Shown: positions 18,693 through 28,758 of the stretch, piece by piece
How the letters are laid out: each line of letters starts with the position of its first letter
Position numbering within the stretch: the stretch's first letter is position 1
Assembly: GCA_030374735.1 (NCBI GenBank)
Contig: JASCIV010000192.1
Coordinates: forward strand, 1 to 33,124
Source of the DNA: Gracilaria caudata
Lineage: Eukaryota; Rhodophyta; Florideophyceae; Gracilariales; Gracilariaceae
Length of the DNA: 33,124 nucleotides
Direction of reading: 5' to 3'
The notes under the pieces: model-generated
Seen by the model: only the letters and a program-made list of their open reading frames with translations
The model's database searches: none
Told to the model about the DNA's origin: nothing
Program-made: the position numbers and the translations under genes

Positions 18693-20558
18693 TTATCTGT
18701 TGTTTCCCGTTTCCAGTTCTTGTAGACCTTTCTCCATCCTTTGGTAGAAGTCCCACAGAGTTGCAAAATTCGTTTTCATCCCGTCCGCTTTGCTCTGCCT
18801 GATGTTGATAGCACACGCAGGTTCATCCCCTCCAAGCTGTCTGACAAAAAGAGATGCCCTCAGATAGTAACCTTTTTGACGATTATCTGCCTCAACCTTA
18901 ATTTTCTTCCCTGTGTTCTTCACAAAAACTCTGCATCCCAGCTTCTTCCTGCATACGTAGCAAATCTTGCAAACTGCTTCGTCAATTGTTCCAGGAATAA
19001 CCATATCCGTGTTGCTGAGCTCCGGAATGTCCGTTACAGACCTTCTAGCCACAACATTTTTGGCTTTCTTGAAACTTGAACCGAGTCGGTTCACCAGCCC
19101 AGAAGAACTGCCGCTCTCAGAAAACTTTGAGCTACTGCTACTCTGCACCTCCTGGTAAAGGTAGCCCAGCGATGCCTTGTCTCCCAAAAAAGAACCATCA
19201 TCATTCTCTAGCCTGCTAATACTCGAATTCGGTATTCCTCCATCACTTTCAGAACTTGAGTATTGGAAAAGTGTAGATGGTCTCCTGGTCATCACATCAT
19301 CATCCTCGCTAAAAGCTGCGGGATTGAGAGATTTGGGAATTGGGCTTTCTCGAAGAAATACCGATTTGCGATCTCCAAGCAACTCCTCCCGGCTCATAAT
19401 CTTCCCAGTCTCTGCTTTCCGAATTCCATTTACATTGGTCTTGTGAGTTTGAGCTCGCATTATCACACCCTTTGTCATCAAGGGAGAAACAATTTTGACT
19501 TGCTCTTGTGATAGTGCTGTAGAGTTACTATTACTTGGGTTGGTTTTCGGGCTCCCTACATTTTCTACCTCGGTGAGACTCGATTCCTTCATCTTTCCGT
19601 TTGCCGATTTCGGCGAAACCTCTTGAGGTTGTGGCGGTTTCGAAAGATCAACAACTGTCTTCCTTCGGCTTCCTATGGGCCTGCGCAAAACAGACTGTCT
19701 CGGCGGATTCGAGGATGCTTTCAATGCTATTGGCTCCGATAACCCTTGTTGACTTCCACCACTAAGGCTTAGTTCACCCAAACCATCAGCTGATTTTCGT
19801 GGAGAGAACAACTCAGAATCGATTCCAAGACCACGTGGAGTGCGGCTCTCGGATGACTGTCCTGATGAATTCCTTTCGCCGTCTCCGAACAGGTTTTTCA
19901 AACCCGAAGGAAGCTTAACACTTTTCTCGCTGCCTGAACTAACCTCATCATCCCTAAGAAACCTAAATGTGTCGCTCTCTTGCTCAGTGATTGGCAACAC
20001 TTCTTCTTCTGGGCTTAAACAGTACCTGTCTACAAACGGGTATGGAGCGGAAGCATTAACGTCAGGTTTGTTCTGCTTCGCTTCATTCCTTCTCCGGTAC
20101 ACAACCGCAACCGCTTCTTCACGATCTCTGCTGTTCGCACTTTGGGCAAGTATGTTTCTGGACGAGGGTATGTCAACATCATCAAGAAAAACTTCTTGTA
20201 CTGGAGAAACCTCAAGGGGTGGGTACTCAGGTGAAGAAGCCCTATGTTGATTCTGAGGATCGAAAAACTTTGTTCGCGGGGTCTTGAAGTCTGCCTCCAA
20301 ATCCTGCGTGCTTCGCTCCTTTGACAACAGAGAATTTTGTGCCTCAGTCTTCTTGACTTCTGGAGGCATTGGCCACGGCTTCGGACTTCTAGTCCCCCTA
20401 CTGTTAGATTGCAACCTGGCTGAATTCTCGACGATGGCCTTCTTTCGTTTCCCATCAAGGGAATCAGCAGCTTCATATTCGCTTGCTTCGCTTCCGGTGT
20501 TTATGGTTGACCTTTGAGAATTGAAACACTTGGATTGATTTTCATTGTTTGCTGACAT
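18693..20558 (-). CDS. Ser-rich protein with possible C-terminal KA1-like domain
   Basis: Predicted 621-residue protein. Residues 1 to about 515 are polar, Ser/Pro/Glu-rich and probably disordered, with many SP and RxxS sites that could be phosphorylated (for example RRKTVVDLSKPP). The last 100 residues are compact. VCRKKLGCRVFVKNTGKKIKVE, then GYYLRASLFVRQ, INIRQSKADG and FATLWDFYQRM resemble the order of elements in kinase-associated (KA1/NAF-type) domains of AMPK, MARK and CIPK kinases, which bind acidic lipids or regulate the kinase. No kinase domain is present in this gene or in the adjacent sequence. The ATG at 20558 is the first in frame. The domain call is from pattern only and could be wrong. 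Confidence 0.6.
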   Translation of the reverse strand: MSANNENQSKCFNSQRSTINTGSEASEYEAADSLDGKRKKAIVENSARLQSNSRGTRSPKPWPMPPEVKKTEAQNSLLSKERSTQDLEADFKTPRTKFFDPQNQHRASSPEYPPLEVSPVQEVFLDDVDIPSSRNILAQSANSRDREEAVAVVYRRRNEAKQNKPDVNASAPYPFVDRYCLSPEEEVLPITEQESDTFRFLRDDEVSSGSEKSVKLPSGLKNLFGDGERNSSGQSSESRTPRGLGIDSELFSPRKSADGLGELSLSGGSQQGLSEPIALKASSNPPRQSVLRRPIGSRRKTVVDLSKPPQPQEVSPKSANGKMKESSLTEVENVGSPKTNPSNSNSTALSQEQVKIVSPLMTKGVIMRAQTHKTNVNGIRKAETGKIMSREELLGDRKSVFLRESPIPKSLNPAAFSEDDDVMTRRPSTLFQYSSSESDGGIPNSSISRLENDDGSFLGDKASLGYLYQEVQSSSSSKFSESGSSSGLVNRLGSSFKKAKNVVARRSVTDIPELSNTDMVIPGTIDEAVCKICYVCRKKLGCRVFVKNTGKKIKVEADNRQKGYYLRASLFVRQLGGDEPACAINIRQSKADGMKTNFATLWDFYQRMEKGLQELETGNNR

Positions 20559-21231
20559 ATTTGCTTTCTTTTTCTACAGGGGAAGATAACAAGGTTGGCT
20601 GAAGCACAGAGCTACAAAACGAAGGTCTCGTTGTTCACTGACATGATTGCATATTCTCGAGAGTCTTCAGTGAGAGGTCCCCAACCTACTAGACCTGAGA
20701 ATATCATAGAAATAAGACTGTTCTCTTTCTAACCTCAAGACTTCCGTCTTGAAGTGCTTTAGCGGTCGTCTTCACACGAAGTCATTAAACAACCATTACG
20801 AACTTCAATGTGAGCACAGGGCTTTTCGTGTGAAACGTCTGCCTCCGCTTATTTTCCCTGCATTTCACGACCGTACAACTTTTCGTGACGGTTTTCTCTC
20901 TCGAAACCACCACTACCACTGTCATTTCAAAAGTTTAAAGATCAGCACTCGATTCACAGGGAACATCGGTTCATGTTCTTCGCTAGCTTGGAAGTTCGAC
21001 GCCGTACTGACTTCTGGGACACCAGAACCAGCATTTGCAAGGGATGGTGCTAGGCTTCATCGATAAGAGAAATTGGTTCATGCAATAAACTAACCATCGG
21101 AATGGGTTCGTGCCCGCTTTCCAAGGATGAAAACAGCACGAATGGAGACCAGTTCTTGTGCACCTCTTGCTTCTCACTTGTTCAAAGACCAGAAAAAGTA
21201 CTATTCTGATTCGTCTAACTAATACACTTGG
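20559..21231. other. intergenic region, no supported gene
   Basis: The promoter of the leftward KA1-like gene and the 3' flank of the HECT gene. On the plus strand GCTGACAT followed by a pyrimidine run and CTACAG (to about 20579) looks like a 3' splice site, but no plausible exon follows. Frames here are short and not coding-like. Confidence 0.5.
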
Positions 21232-24200
21232 TTAACTAAGGTCGAATCCTGCGTTTGATTCGAGGGCGTAACGAATTTTATCCCGAACCACATCAAGCGA
21301 TTTGTACTGAGGGAGTTTCAGGAGGTTCATACAGGTCGAGGCCGTTGGAAGGCGTACATCCCCTTCTGCACGATGGATACAAAAACTCGGAACTAAGTAC
21401 GAGAACCCAAGAAGAGGTGCTCTTGGAGATGATGTAACAAACTGCAGCATCTTGCTTTGCTCTTCTGGTTCGAGTTCTTCCATAACCTCCCAAAACCACT
21501 TGATGACTGGAGTGTTCTCATCATACCCTCCAGAGTAGTTTGTGTTTCGTTGCAAATCCAGAAGATCAATCTGACCGGTCTTACCAGAGATCAGTAGCTG
21601 TAATTCCTCATGCGAAAACAGGCGAATGAAGTGAGAGGGAACAACTTCCGAAAATCCACGCAAGAAAGCCTCGCTTTGCTCCCGGATTTGGGTGTTCATT
21701 CGATAATTTGATACCCGGTGCATGTACTCGATTCTATTCCCAGCTGTCACGGGGATGTTTCTTCCGTTTCGAACAAGCTCAACTTCCTTGACTGATCCGT
21801 AAGCATTGTTTGCCACAGTAAAATTCAGCCCCAAGTCTTCTACTAAAGATGGATCACAGCTCTTCAGGAATTTCATGTTCTTATAGAGCTCCGGATCTAG
21901 AGAACCAAGATCGATTGGATAATTGAACTGTCCTAACATCTTGGAGAGAAAGAACTTCGCTAAAGGAACATTGACGAGTACACCATCAAACACTGCTTTG
22001 CCAAGAAGTCGGCCAAGGAATGCGAATTGCGCCCTGAAATCTTCGTTGCCTACCGGCGCGTCGGGGTTTGGATAAAGACGACCTTCTGGAGTTTCTTTAA
22101 ACAGACCATACGGATACGGTGAAAATCCTATTCTCAGAACCTTATGCATGAACTCCTTGAAGACGCCACCGCCATCAATACCCGCTTCTTCAATCCCGTG
22201 CTCATCAATAAACTTGACTCGAACTGTGGACTTGAGGCCTGGCCCGAGCCCGTTCATTACTCGATAAGCATCTTGAAAAATGAAGTTTCTACGCACGGAT
22301 AATCGGTGAGTAGCATTCGGAAAGAAAAACTCACCACCATTCGCCTTTCTCCTCTCCTCAGCAATCCAGTTCTGGAACACCTTGGCGCGAGATGAGAACG
22401 GGATGAGGAATGGCGCAATACGAAGAAGCTCTGCGGCACCATTAATCGTAGACTTTCTGCTTGTGCCATATGATGTCTGTCTAATTCCATTGATCGACGT
22501 CACACTGGGTGCTCGCAACAGCGCTTCGGGACCGGCCTCGATGGCATCCTGCAAGAACGCGCTTGAGGACAAGGCACCTCTCCCCGCGAGCCAGAAGAAT
22601 TCGTCAGTGCGGAACGAACGCTGCGAATCGCATGCATAGAGCCGGGAGAGCAGGCGGGAAATCTCCTCAATTAGGCCCGGTTCCTCGCGTAGAGCGGCTG
22701 CATTTTGAATATCACTACCTCCCGGAAGCGAACCCACAGGTCTGACGAAAATGGCAATATAAAGGTAGTCCTTCATGACAGCTGCAATGTCTCGCACCTC
22801 ATCAATCGTAAATGGCCACTCGGAGTCGAACATTTCATCAGCGTCTTGAATATATAGTAGATAAGAGTAAACAGTTGCAAAGACTAGGAGAACTGGAGAA
22901 GTTTCGGGGCTGATGAGAATCACCTTGTCGGAGCTGGTGGACGGATTGCCGCTGCCAGAAGGTGATTCTCGACACGTTCGCCACAAAGACCTTAGAATAT
23001 GCTCTTTTGGTCCCGACCTGGGTCGGCGCCAGCAGGCAAGAGCAGTTTGAAAGCTATTAGTCATTGTCGGGTGCTTCCCTAACAAAAAACTGAAGAGCTT
23101 GCAAACGCTTACAATAGCGTCTCTTCCTTGTGTGACGGCGACGCCCATCAACGCTCGCACATTATCCTCGGATACAACTTGAGTCATAGACACACTCAGC
23201 TGCTTGACAACTTGCTTCATTTCCAATGCTTCAACGGCAGCCTTTTCGTCCAATTGCTCATCGCCCAGGTCGTCATCGTCCTCCTCTTCGCTGGGATTGT
23301 TCGAGTCAACGAGGATAACGTCCTTTGGAAGCGATGAAAGCAAGAGAGAGACAACCATTGTGAGAGAGCTGAGTGAGTCTCGGTCTGAAACATTCCAAGA
23401 GTTACCCTGAAGCTGCAGAATGTTGGAAAGCATTACGGTTGCCTGTCTATCGGACAACGAAATAAGGTCACTGGAGAAGCGCCAATCAAACGCATTCTCA
23501 TACGGCGGGTGTCGCGTATTAGCCAAGGCATATACGAGTTTATCTCGCAGGCGGGAGTTACTAGCAAGAGGGTAAACATGCAAAAAGGATGGTATGCAAA
23601 GTGAAGACGCCGCAAACTGTCTATACAATATGTTGGAGAGATTTGAGGGGACATCCGGTTTCGACGACAAGTTGAGGAAAACATCAGTGAGCTGAACAAG
23701 AGAATGGAGCTGAGGTTGAGGTACATGCAAAGCAGCAAAGGTTTCAAACAAACGCGATATATGAACGAAGAGTGCAGACTTTGCGAGGTATAGTAAGCAG
23801 TTAGGATTGAGGGACTTGGAAAGAGTAAGCGCAATATGGAGCGCACGCGCGCAGAATTCGAGCAACGAAGGTTGAAGAGCGGATGGAGACGTTTGTGGAG
23901 ACGACTGCACCTCAAATTGATGATCAATAACCGCCAAAACAAGAACGACAGCATCGACAAGCATGCGCTGCGACAGCCCATGAAGCGGCTGCTGCGTCGC
24001 ATCCACTTTCAAAGAATCACCGAGCAACGACACAAAACGCGGAAGAAACGTTCTGACCGCGACGCGTTGTCGCACTAACTGGAAGCGAGCGTCACAACTA
24101 TCGGGCTGTTCGGCCAGCAGGCCGGCCACAAAGAGCAGCGAGGTGACGGAGGTGCGCACATTGTTTGCGGCAGCAGGCTGTGACGCAAGGTGCCGTGCGG

Positions 24201-24387
24201 CGGCGTTCAAGGCGCGAGAGGCGCGATAAGCGGACTGTATGCTGGTTGCGGCGGCATGCTGCGCTCGTTGATGAGCGCGTTGGAGACGAGCCTTTTTCGC
24301 TTCGGCGACGAGCTGCTGGGAGGTGGCCGAGCGACTGGACGAGCCGCGCAGAGCGATGCGGGTGCGCGGGCGGTCGAAGAACTGCAT
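21232..24387 (-). CDS. HECT-type E3 ubiquitin ligase, UBE3B/UBE3C/Hul5 group
   Basis: Predicted 1051-residue ligase that takes ubiquitin from an E2 onto its own cysteine and then onto substrates; relatives Hul5 and UBE3C work with proteasomes on poorly degraded proteins. The N-terminus has the group's layout: a short basic start (MQFFDRPRTRIALRGSSSRS) then an IQ-like calmodulin-binding motif at residues 48-60 (TSIQSAYRASRAL). An alpha-helical middle follows, then a full C-terminal HECT domain from about residue 680, with GGVFKEFMHKVL, FLGRLLGKAVFDG, YSGGYDENTPVI and the catalytic cysteine Cys1019 in LPTASTCMNLLKLP. The C-terminus ends GFDLS. An in-frame ATG at 24660 would add 91 Pro/Ser-rich residues; the family start favours 24387. 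Confidence 0.9.
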   Translation of the reverse strand: MQFFDRPRTRIALRGSSSRSATSQQLVAEAKKARLQRAHQRAQHAAATSIQSAYRASRALNAAARHLASQPAAANNVRTSVTSLLFVAGLLAEQPDSCDARFQLVRQRVAVRTFLPRFVSLLGDSLKVDATQQPLHGLSQRMLVDAVVLVLAVIDHQFEVQSSPQTSPSALQPSLLEFCARALHIALTLSKSLNPNCLLYLAKSALFVHISRLFETFAALHVPQPQLHSLVQLTDVFLNLSSKPDVPSNLSNILYRQFAASSLCIPSFLHVYPLASNSRLRDKLVYALANTRHPPYENAFDWRFSSDLISLSDRQATVMLSNILQLQGNSWNVSDRDSLSSLTMVVSLLLSSLPKDVILVDSNNPSEEEDDDDLGDEQLDEKAAVEALEMKQVVKQLSVSMTQVVSEDNVRALMGVAVTQGRDAIVSVCKLFSFLLGKHPTMTNSFQTALACWRRPRSGPKEHILRSLWRTCRESPSGSGNPSTSSDKVILISPETSPVLLVFATVYSYLLYIQDADEMFDSEWPFTIDEVRDIAAVMKDYLYIAIFVRPVGSLPGGSDIQNAAALREEPGLIEEISRLLSRLYACDSQRSFRTDEFFWLAGRGALSSSAFLQDAIEAGPEALLRAPSVTSINGIRQTSYGTSRKSTINGAAELLRIAPFLIPFSSRAKVFQNWIAEERRKANGGEFFFPNATHRLSVRRNFIFQDAYRVMNGLGPGLKSTVRVKFIDEHGIEEAGIDGGGVFKEFMHKVLRIGFSPYPYGLFKETPEGRLYPNPDAPVGNEDFRAQFAFLGRLLGKAVFDGVLVNVPLAKFFLSKMLGQFNYPIDLGSLDPELYKNMKFLKSCDPSLVEDLGLNFTVANNAYGSVKEVELVRNGRNIPVTAGNRIEYMHRVSNYRMNTQIREQSEAFLRGFSEVVPSHFIRLFSHEELQLLISGKTGQIDLLDLQRNTNYSGGYDENTPVIKWFWEVMEELEPEEQSKMLQFVTSSPRAPLLGFSYLVPSFCIHRAEGDVRLPTASTCMNLLKLPQYKSLDVVRDKIRYALESNAGFDLS

Positions 24388-24938
24388 GGGCGAGAGGATG
24401 GGGTGGGGATGGACGGCGATGAGACGGGAGGTGTGGACACGGAGGCGGATGGATTGACTGGGGGTGGCGGGACTTTGGGAAGGCGCGAGTGGGCGCTTCT
24501 GGAAAGGCGTCTGGACTCTATACTCTGGAGGCTGTGACGGAAGGTTGAATACACGCACGGCAGGTGGCACCTCGCGTGCCGTGCGTTGGCATTGCGCCAG
24601 CGGCGTGGGCGATGTGGTCGACGTGGCACCCTCGGGATGGAGCGCGATCAGGAGCCCCATCCAAACAAGCGCAGTCGATGGCGCTTGCTGTCAGCACGCT
24701 TTCCATCGGGACCATTACAGAAGCACAGCGCAGGCTTGAACGACCAGCAGCGCGGCAACTGGCGCGACACCATTGGTGTTCGCCCCCGTCCAGCGCTCAA
24801 CCACCAATCTGCGCATCCACTGCATCTTCTCCATCCCCGTTAGCAATGCTCACCAAGCATTTCCCCGACTATCCGCATCCTTTACCGGTATTCACCACAG
24901 CCGTCCTCCGTCGCCTCTCCAACTCCCTCACATTCACG
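24388..24938. promoter_or_regulatory. divergent promoter region between HECT ligase and plastid aldolase
   Basis: 551 bases shared by two genes transcribed away from each other. Both frames stay open into it and overlap at 24564-24660, but the translated residues look non-coding. No TATA box is evident. An alternative aldolase ATG in frame near 24846 would lengthen the presequence by about 31 residues. Confidence 0.45.
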
Positions 24939-26171
24939 ATGCACACGTGCTTCGTCACAGCCGTGGCACTTTCCGGCTCTTCCGCCCGTCCCTCAGTTGC
25001 GCTCAGCTCCTTCACGCCGTCCAATGCGCCAGTACTTCGCCGTCGCGCACAGCGCGCTGTGCTTTCCATGACCTTTGAGTCCGGTGTCTTCGAGACCGAA
25101 AACCCGTATGCTGCCGAGCTCAAGGAAACTGCCAAGTACATCGCGTCGCGCGGTTCCGGCATCCTTGCAAGCGACGAGTCGAACTCCACCACCGGCAAGC
25201 GACTTGCCACCATTGGCCTCGAGAACACCGAGAACAACCGGAGACGGTGGAGAGAGCTGCTGTACACCTCTGACATTGGCGATTACATCGCGGGCGCTAT
25301 TATGTTCGAGGAAACATTGTATCAGAATGCTGCCGATGGCACTCCGTTCGTTGACATTCTCAAGTCTAAGGGTATCGTGCCGGGTATCAAGGTCGATACT
25401 GGACTCACCGCTCTACCGCGGACCAAGGGTGAGACTGCCACCACCGGTTTAGACGGACTTCCGGACCGATGTAAGAAATACTATGAACAGGGCGCACGCT
25501 TCGCCAAGTGGCGCGCTGTTATGAGAATTGGCAAAGCTGACGGAGCTCCTTCTGACGCTGCCATCCTGGAAAACGCTCATGCACTCGCACGATACGCACA
25601 GATTTCTCAGGCAAATGGTCTGGTGCCCATTGTCGAACCAGAGGTGTTGCTGGATGGTGATCACCCTATCGAGGAAACCGCGTATTATACTGAGCGTGTG
25701 CTCAGCTTCACCTTCCGTGCCCTTAATGAGTATGACGTATGTCTGGAAGGCTCACTTCTCAAGCCTAACATGGTCAATCCTGGAACCGACAGTACTCAAC
25801 AATGTGAAGCTGAGACCGTTGCAAAGTACACTTTGCAAACTATGATGAGAGGCGTGCCGCCAGCAATGCCGGGCATTCACTTCTTGTCGGGAGGTATGAG
25901 TGATCAAGAAGCCACCGAAAACCTGAACCTTCTTAATACCATTGAGGGATCTGAAAAAGCGCCGTGGAGTCTCAACTTCTCGTACGGCCGCGCGTTACAG
26001 ATGGCCGTGTTGAGGACGTGGGCGGGTGATGATGCAAACAAAGAAAAGGCGCAAGAGTTGCTTGCAAAGCTTGCGAAGGCCAATGGCGAAGCTCAGCTCG
26101 GTAAGTATAGTGGACCGCACCCATCGCCTGGAGGTAAGACCAGAAACTTCCAACCACTCCGATTGGTTTGA
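24939..26171 (+). CDS. FBA: plastid class I fructose-bisphosphate aldolase
   Basis: Predicted 410-residue precursor. The enzyme splits fructose-1,6-bisphosphate and joins triose phosphates in the Calvin cycle and plastid glycolysis. Residues 1 to about 43 form a Ser/Ala/Arg-rich presequence low in acidic residues, beginning MHTCF, with a phenylalanine near the start as in red-algal plastid transit peptides. The mature part begins near MTFESGVFETENPYA. Class I motifs are intact: ILASDESNSTTGKRLA, VDTG (Asp153), KWR near 190, IVEPEVLLDGDH, and the Schiff-base lysine Lys275 in LEGSLLKPNMVNPG. HFLSGGMSDQEATENLN is the phosphate-binding region. The class I type in a plastid fits the red or green line and not glaucophytes. 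The exact ATG is not certain. Confidence 0.93.
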   Translation: MHTCFVTAVALSGSSARPSVALSSFTPSNAPVLRRRAQRAVLSMTFESGVFETENPYAAELKETAKYIASRGSGILASDESNSTTGKRLATIGLENTENNRRRWRELLYTSDIGDYIAGAIMFEETLYQNAADGTPFVDILKSKGIVPGIKVDTGLTALPRTKGETATTGLDGLPDRCKKYYEQGARFAKWRAVMRIGKADGAPSDAAILENAHALARYAQISQANGLVPIVEPEVLLDGDHPIEETAYYTERVLSFTFRALNEYDVCLEGSLLKPNMVNPGTDSTQQCEAETVAKYTLQTMMRGVPPAMPGIHFLSGGMSDQEATENLNLLNTIEGSEKAPWSLNFSYGRALQMAVLRTWAGDDANKEKAQELLAKLAKANGEAQLGKYSGPHPSPGGKTRNFQPLRLV

Positions 26172-27165
26172 GGACATGTAATACCAATTTTGATGCGGTG
26201 GACTTCACATAGACGGCATGCATGGCCTATTCATGACGATAGTTTGAGAGCGATTAAACAAAACCACTGTTACGAACACGCTGTCTTTGTCTTCCAAACG
26301 CCGGCCTGTTATTGAGCTTGACGCATGTGGTTCAGTGCGTGCCTTCCATTCCAGTACCACGTCAGAACCTCTTTATCCGGTACGCTCTCTTGTATGTAGT
26401 ATCCGAGAGGAGTGGCGTCGTGCTTCAAGCGCATCTCGTGACTCAAAAAAAGTTGTCCTTCGAGTTCACATTCCAACATCTGTAAATTGTGTCCTAAACG
26501 CTTAATGTAGTTAAGAGCAGGGAGACGACCTGAAGCGGACTATTCTATTATTCCATAGAAAGAAAACTTCCCTTCTAGCTAGCATCATGCTGGACGTCAT
26601 GTGGACCGCTTCATCTAAGCTACAACGAACGAGCCAAGTATGGCCCTCAATAAAGGAAACAAAACTCCTCACTGGAAATGCTCACATTAATCATGTGTGC
26701 AGCCATTGAATGGTCTTCCGGAGGAAGAGTCTGTGCCTCCAAATTATCGCCAGGTACTGTACCATAAGCCAAATTTGTGGCCCGCGTCAGCATGTTGCAA
26801 GAAGGCTAGTGTTCTGTAGATGTTCGCTACGTACTTCCCTCATCTCGATGGTGATCATGGTTTTTACCAGAGCCCCCTGCGAATGTTGGTCTTGTGACGG
26901 GTGCTCGCTTCAACAAACATCCTTGGAAAGCTCCTGCAAAGCTTTTCAAAGAGATAATCTGGTGCTCCCATGACCCATGCAGTTGTCTCTTTGTGGGAAA
27001 ACGAGCTTTCTGTACTCTTCTGTTTGTAGGCGTATGGAACGTATGGTAAGTTTCAGTTTGTTTAGGTTATCAACAAAAAATGTGCCTGCAGATAGGTAAG
27101 AGCTCGAAACACATCTGGCCTGAAACTTCTAGGTTGGAAATTTGGATCCGAATGGCCACTACTCT

Positions 27166-27204
27166 ATCCGTGATCGTCACGGATCGTAATGATCCAATGG
27201 ATCG
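27166..27204. repeat. stacked GATC-centred inverted repeats
   Basis: ATCCGTGA-TCG-TCACGGAT (27166-27184) is a perfect 8-base-arm repeat. It runs on into GGATC-GTAAT-GATCC and GATCC-AAT-GGATC, so adjacent arms can pair in more than one way. A further GGATCC is at about 27143. Confidence 0.75.
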
Positions 27205-27685
27205 TACCTAATGCGGCAATGGAAGAATCGCAACTTGTCTAGATCTACACAGCCCGGACGGGAGCGAGTTGAGAGGAAGTGGATATAATGTTCTTGTCAT
27301 TGTCAGGAAGCTGCTAGTCATTACACACGGTAGCCCTATTGAGAAGAATTAAGTCAGTAGCATATAACCTTATCTTTAGCGTAACAATCCATCCTTACAT
27401 CTCCAAAGACCTAAGACCACCGCTTATTACCTCTCAAAGTTCAATGCGAGACGAAGTGCGTGATAAGCAAAATTGTGATAAGAAGGGATGTCATTTAGCC
27501 TTTTTCTTCTTGGGTCATCCATGCAAAATTACTTCTTGATATATGAAGGCAGCTTCGGACATTGGCCTTTCCTTTGCCTACTTCAAATGATAAGCAATGT
27601 GTTAATTGCATTGCGGAAATGATTTCGCAATTCTGACAGCCGCTGCAGAATAACGGCGGATCCAGCCGTGAGGAGGTGAACTTGT

Positions 27686-28064
27686 TCAAAGTCGCAAGTT
27701 CCATAAAGCGTCCTTGAAGAAAAGCCTTTTCAAGAAAAAAACTTTCTCTAAACACAAGGATCCTTCGTGTTTACGCAGTACTTTAGGGCCTATACTCTCC
27801 CTCTGTGCCACACTCACTCGGCTACTATAATTGCACAAGGAAACCACCACGTCCTACGGTGTTCGGAATACTCACTTTCATCCTGTTCAGTTCTCTCTGC
27901 GTAATGGGAAAAAGCTCCAAAAGCACTCGTTCCATACAAAAAGAATGCGTGTAATGTTGAGAGGCCATTGACTTACCGAGAACCAAAACAGGAAGATTCT
28001 TGGCCTCAGATACTGCTGCTTCCCAAGAATTAATAGGTCCTGCATTCCTTACCACGCCGCACAC
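27686..28064 (-). CDS. possible spliced gene fragment, unknown product
   Basis: A tentative model. A first exon ending at 27977 reads VRNAGPINSWEAAVSEAKNL and on to PVLVL, followed by a strong donor CG|GTAAGT. A 22-base exon (27897..27876, ERTEQDE) lies between acceptor TACGCAG and donor GTGAGT. A last exon from 27789 to the stop at 27686 reads SPKVLRKHEGSLCLEKVFFL and on. The introns would be 79 and 86 nt, in the range of other introns here, and all phases agree. No upstream ATG exon was found and no family is recognised. It may be part of a larger gene or chance. Confidence 0.25.
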
Positions 28065-28292
28065 GAGATCTCGTGCTCGTAAACATCATGTTGAGTTTGT
28101 ATAAAGACATCAGTTTCTTGGACGACCCGACAGTAACCACAAAGGAACTAATGGTTGTATCAAACTTCCATTTGCGCCGAGCAGCACAGTGCCACGGGAT
28201 CAATCATGCTATTTGTACGCTCAGGGCAGTATGTGAGTCTATAATAATTCCAGCCTGGATGTTTGTCTTGTCCATCAATGATCGATGAAACT

Positions 28293-28310
28293 CTCGATAC
28301 TGATATCGAG
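28293..28310. repeat. inverted repeat CTCGATA-CTGA-TATCGAG
   Basis: Seven-base perfect arms, four-base spacer, in non-coding sequence. Confidence 0.7.
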
Positions 28311-28758
28311 CTAAGTAACCTTACGAGGAAGAAAGCTTTTCTCGATAAGGTCGCACAACTCTGCACCCTGATGTGGGAGTTAGTACTGATCACGGAGGGT
28401 CGCTTTTAAACAGCTAAACCCTACAGAGAGAATCCGGAAACTTCGTTCATCCAATTATTTTGCAGCCAGGCGATGTAAGAGGAGCACAGCTGAGATGTCC
28501 ACCGCGTTGGGTACGGTTTCGATAGCGTCGTTCGGGACTGCGCTGTCCATGCTTGTGCAGGCAGAAGAAATCTGGGCCATGTAAAAACCTGAAGTTAACT
28601 TGTGAGAGGCATTGTGATGGCAAAGGTGGACTGGTGAGGAGTACAAGCAAGCTTACCCCAGCTACTTCGCTTTGGAAACAGGAATGTGGCAAGAGGCTAC
28701 AGTTTGCGACTCCAAATTGCAACTACCCAAGCCGAAACGGCCTACGTGTGATCACACA

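Larger units (their letters stand above)
26172..28758. other. 2.6 kb region without a convincing gene
   Basis: No frame longer than 92 codons and no recognisable protein. Frames at 26287..26505 and 26710..26973 (plus) look random. On the minus strand, 27686..28064 can be spliced into a short coherent reading frame (separate entry). Near 28455-28590 (minus) a stretch reading MAQISSACTSMDSAVPNDA follows a good acceptor (TTAACTTCAG), but no matching upstream exon could be phased. Perfect inverted repeats lie at 27166-27204 and 28293-28310. No tRNA was seen. Confidence 0.5.

Noticed and set aside
20551..20579. Plus-strand 3' splice site (TGACAT, pyrimidine run, CTACAG)
   Set aside because: No plausible plus-strand exon follows and the site overlaps the start of the minus-strand KA1-like gene; probably chance.
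23433..24002. 189-codon minus-strand frame inside the HECT gene
   Set aside because: It is an alternative phase of the HECT ligase coding region; rich in Arg/Leu/Ser with no motif.
27825..28064. Thioredoxin-like reading with a WWFPC motif after the VLVL segment
   Set aside because: The frame containing that motif cannot be joined in phase to the upstream exon, and it stops a few codons later.
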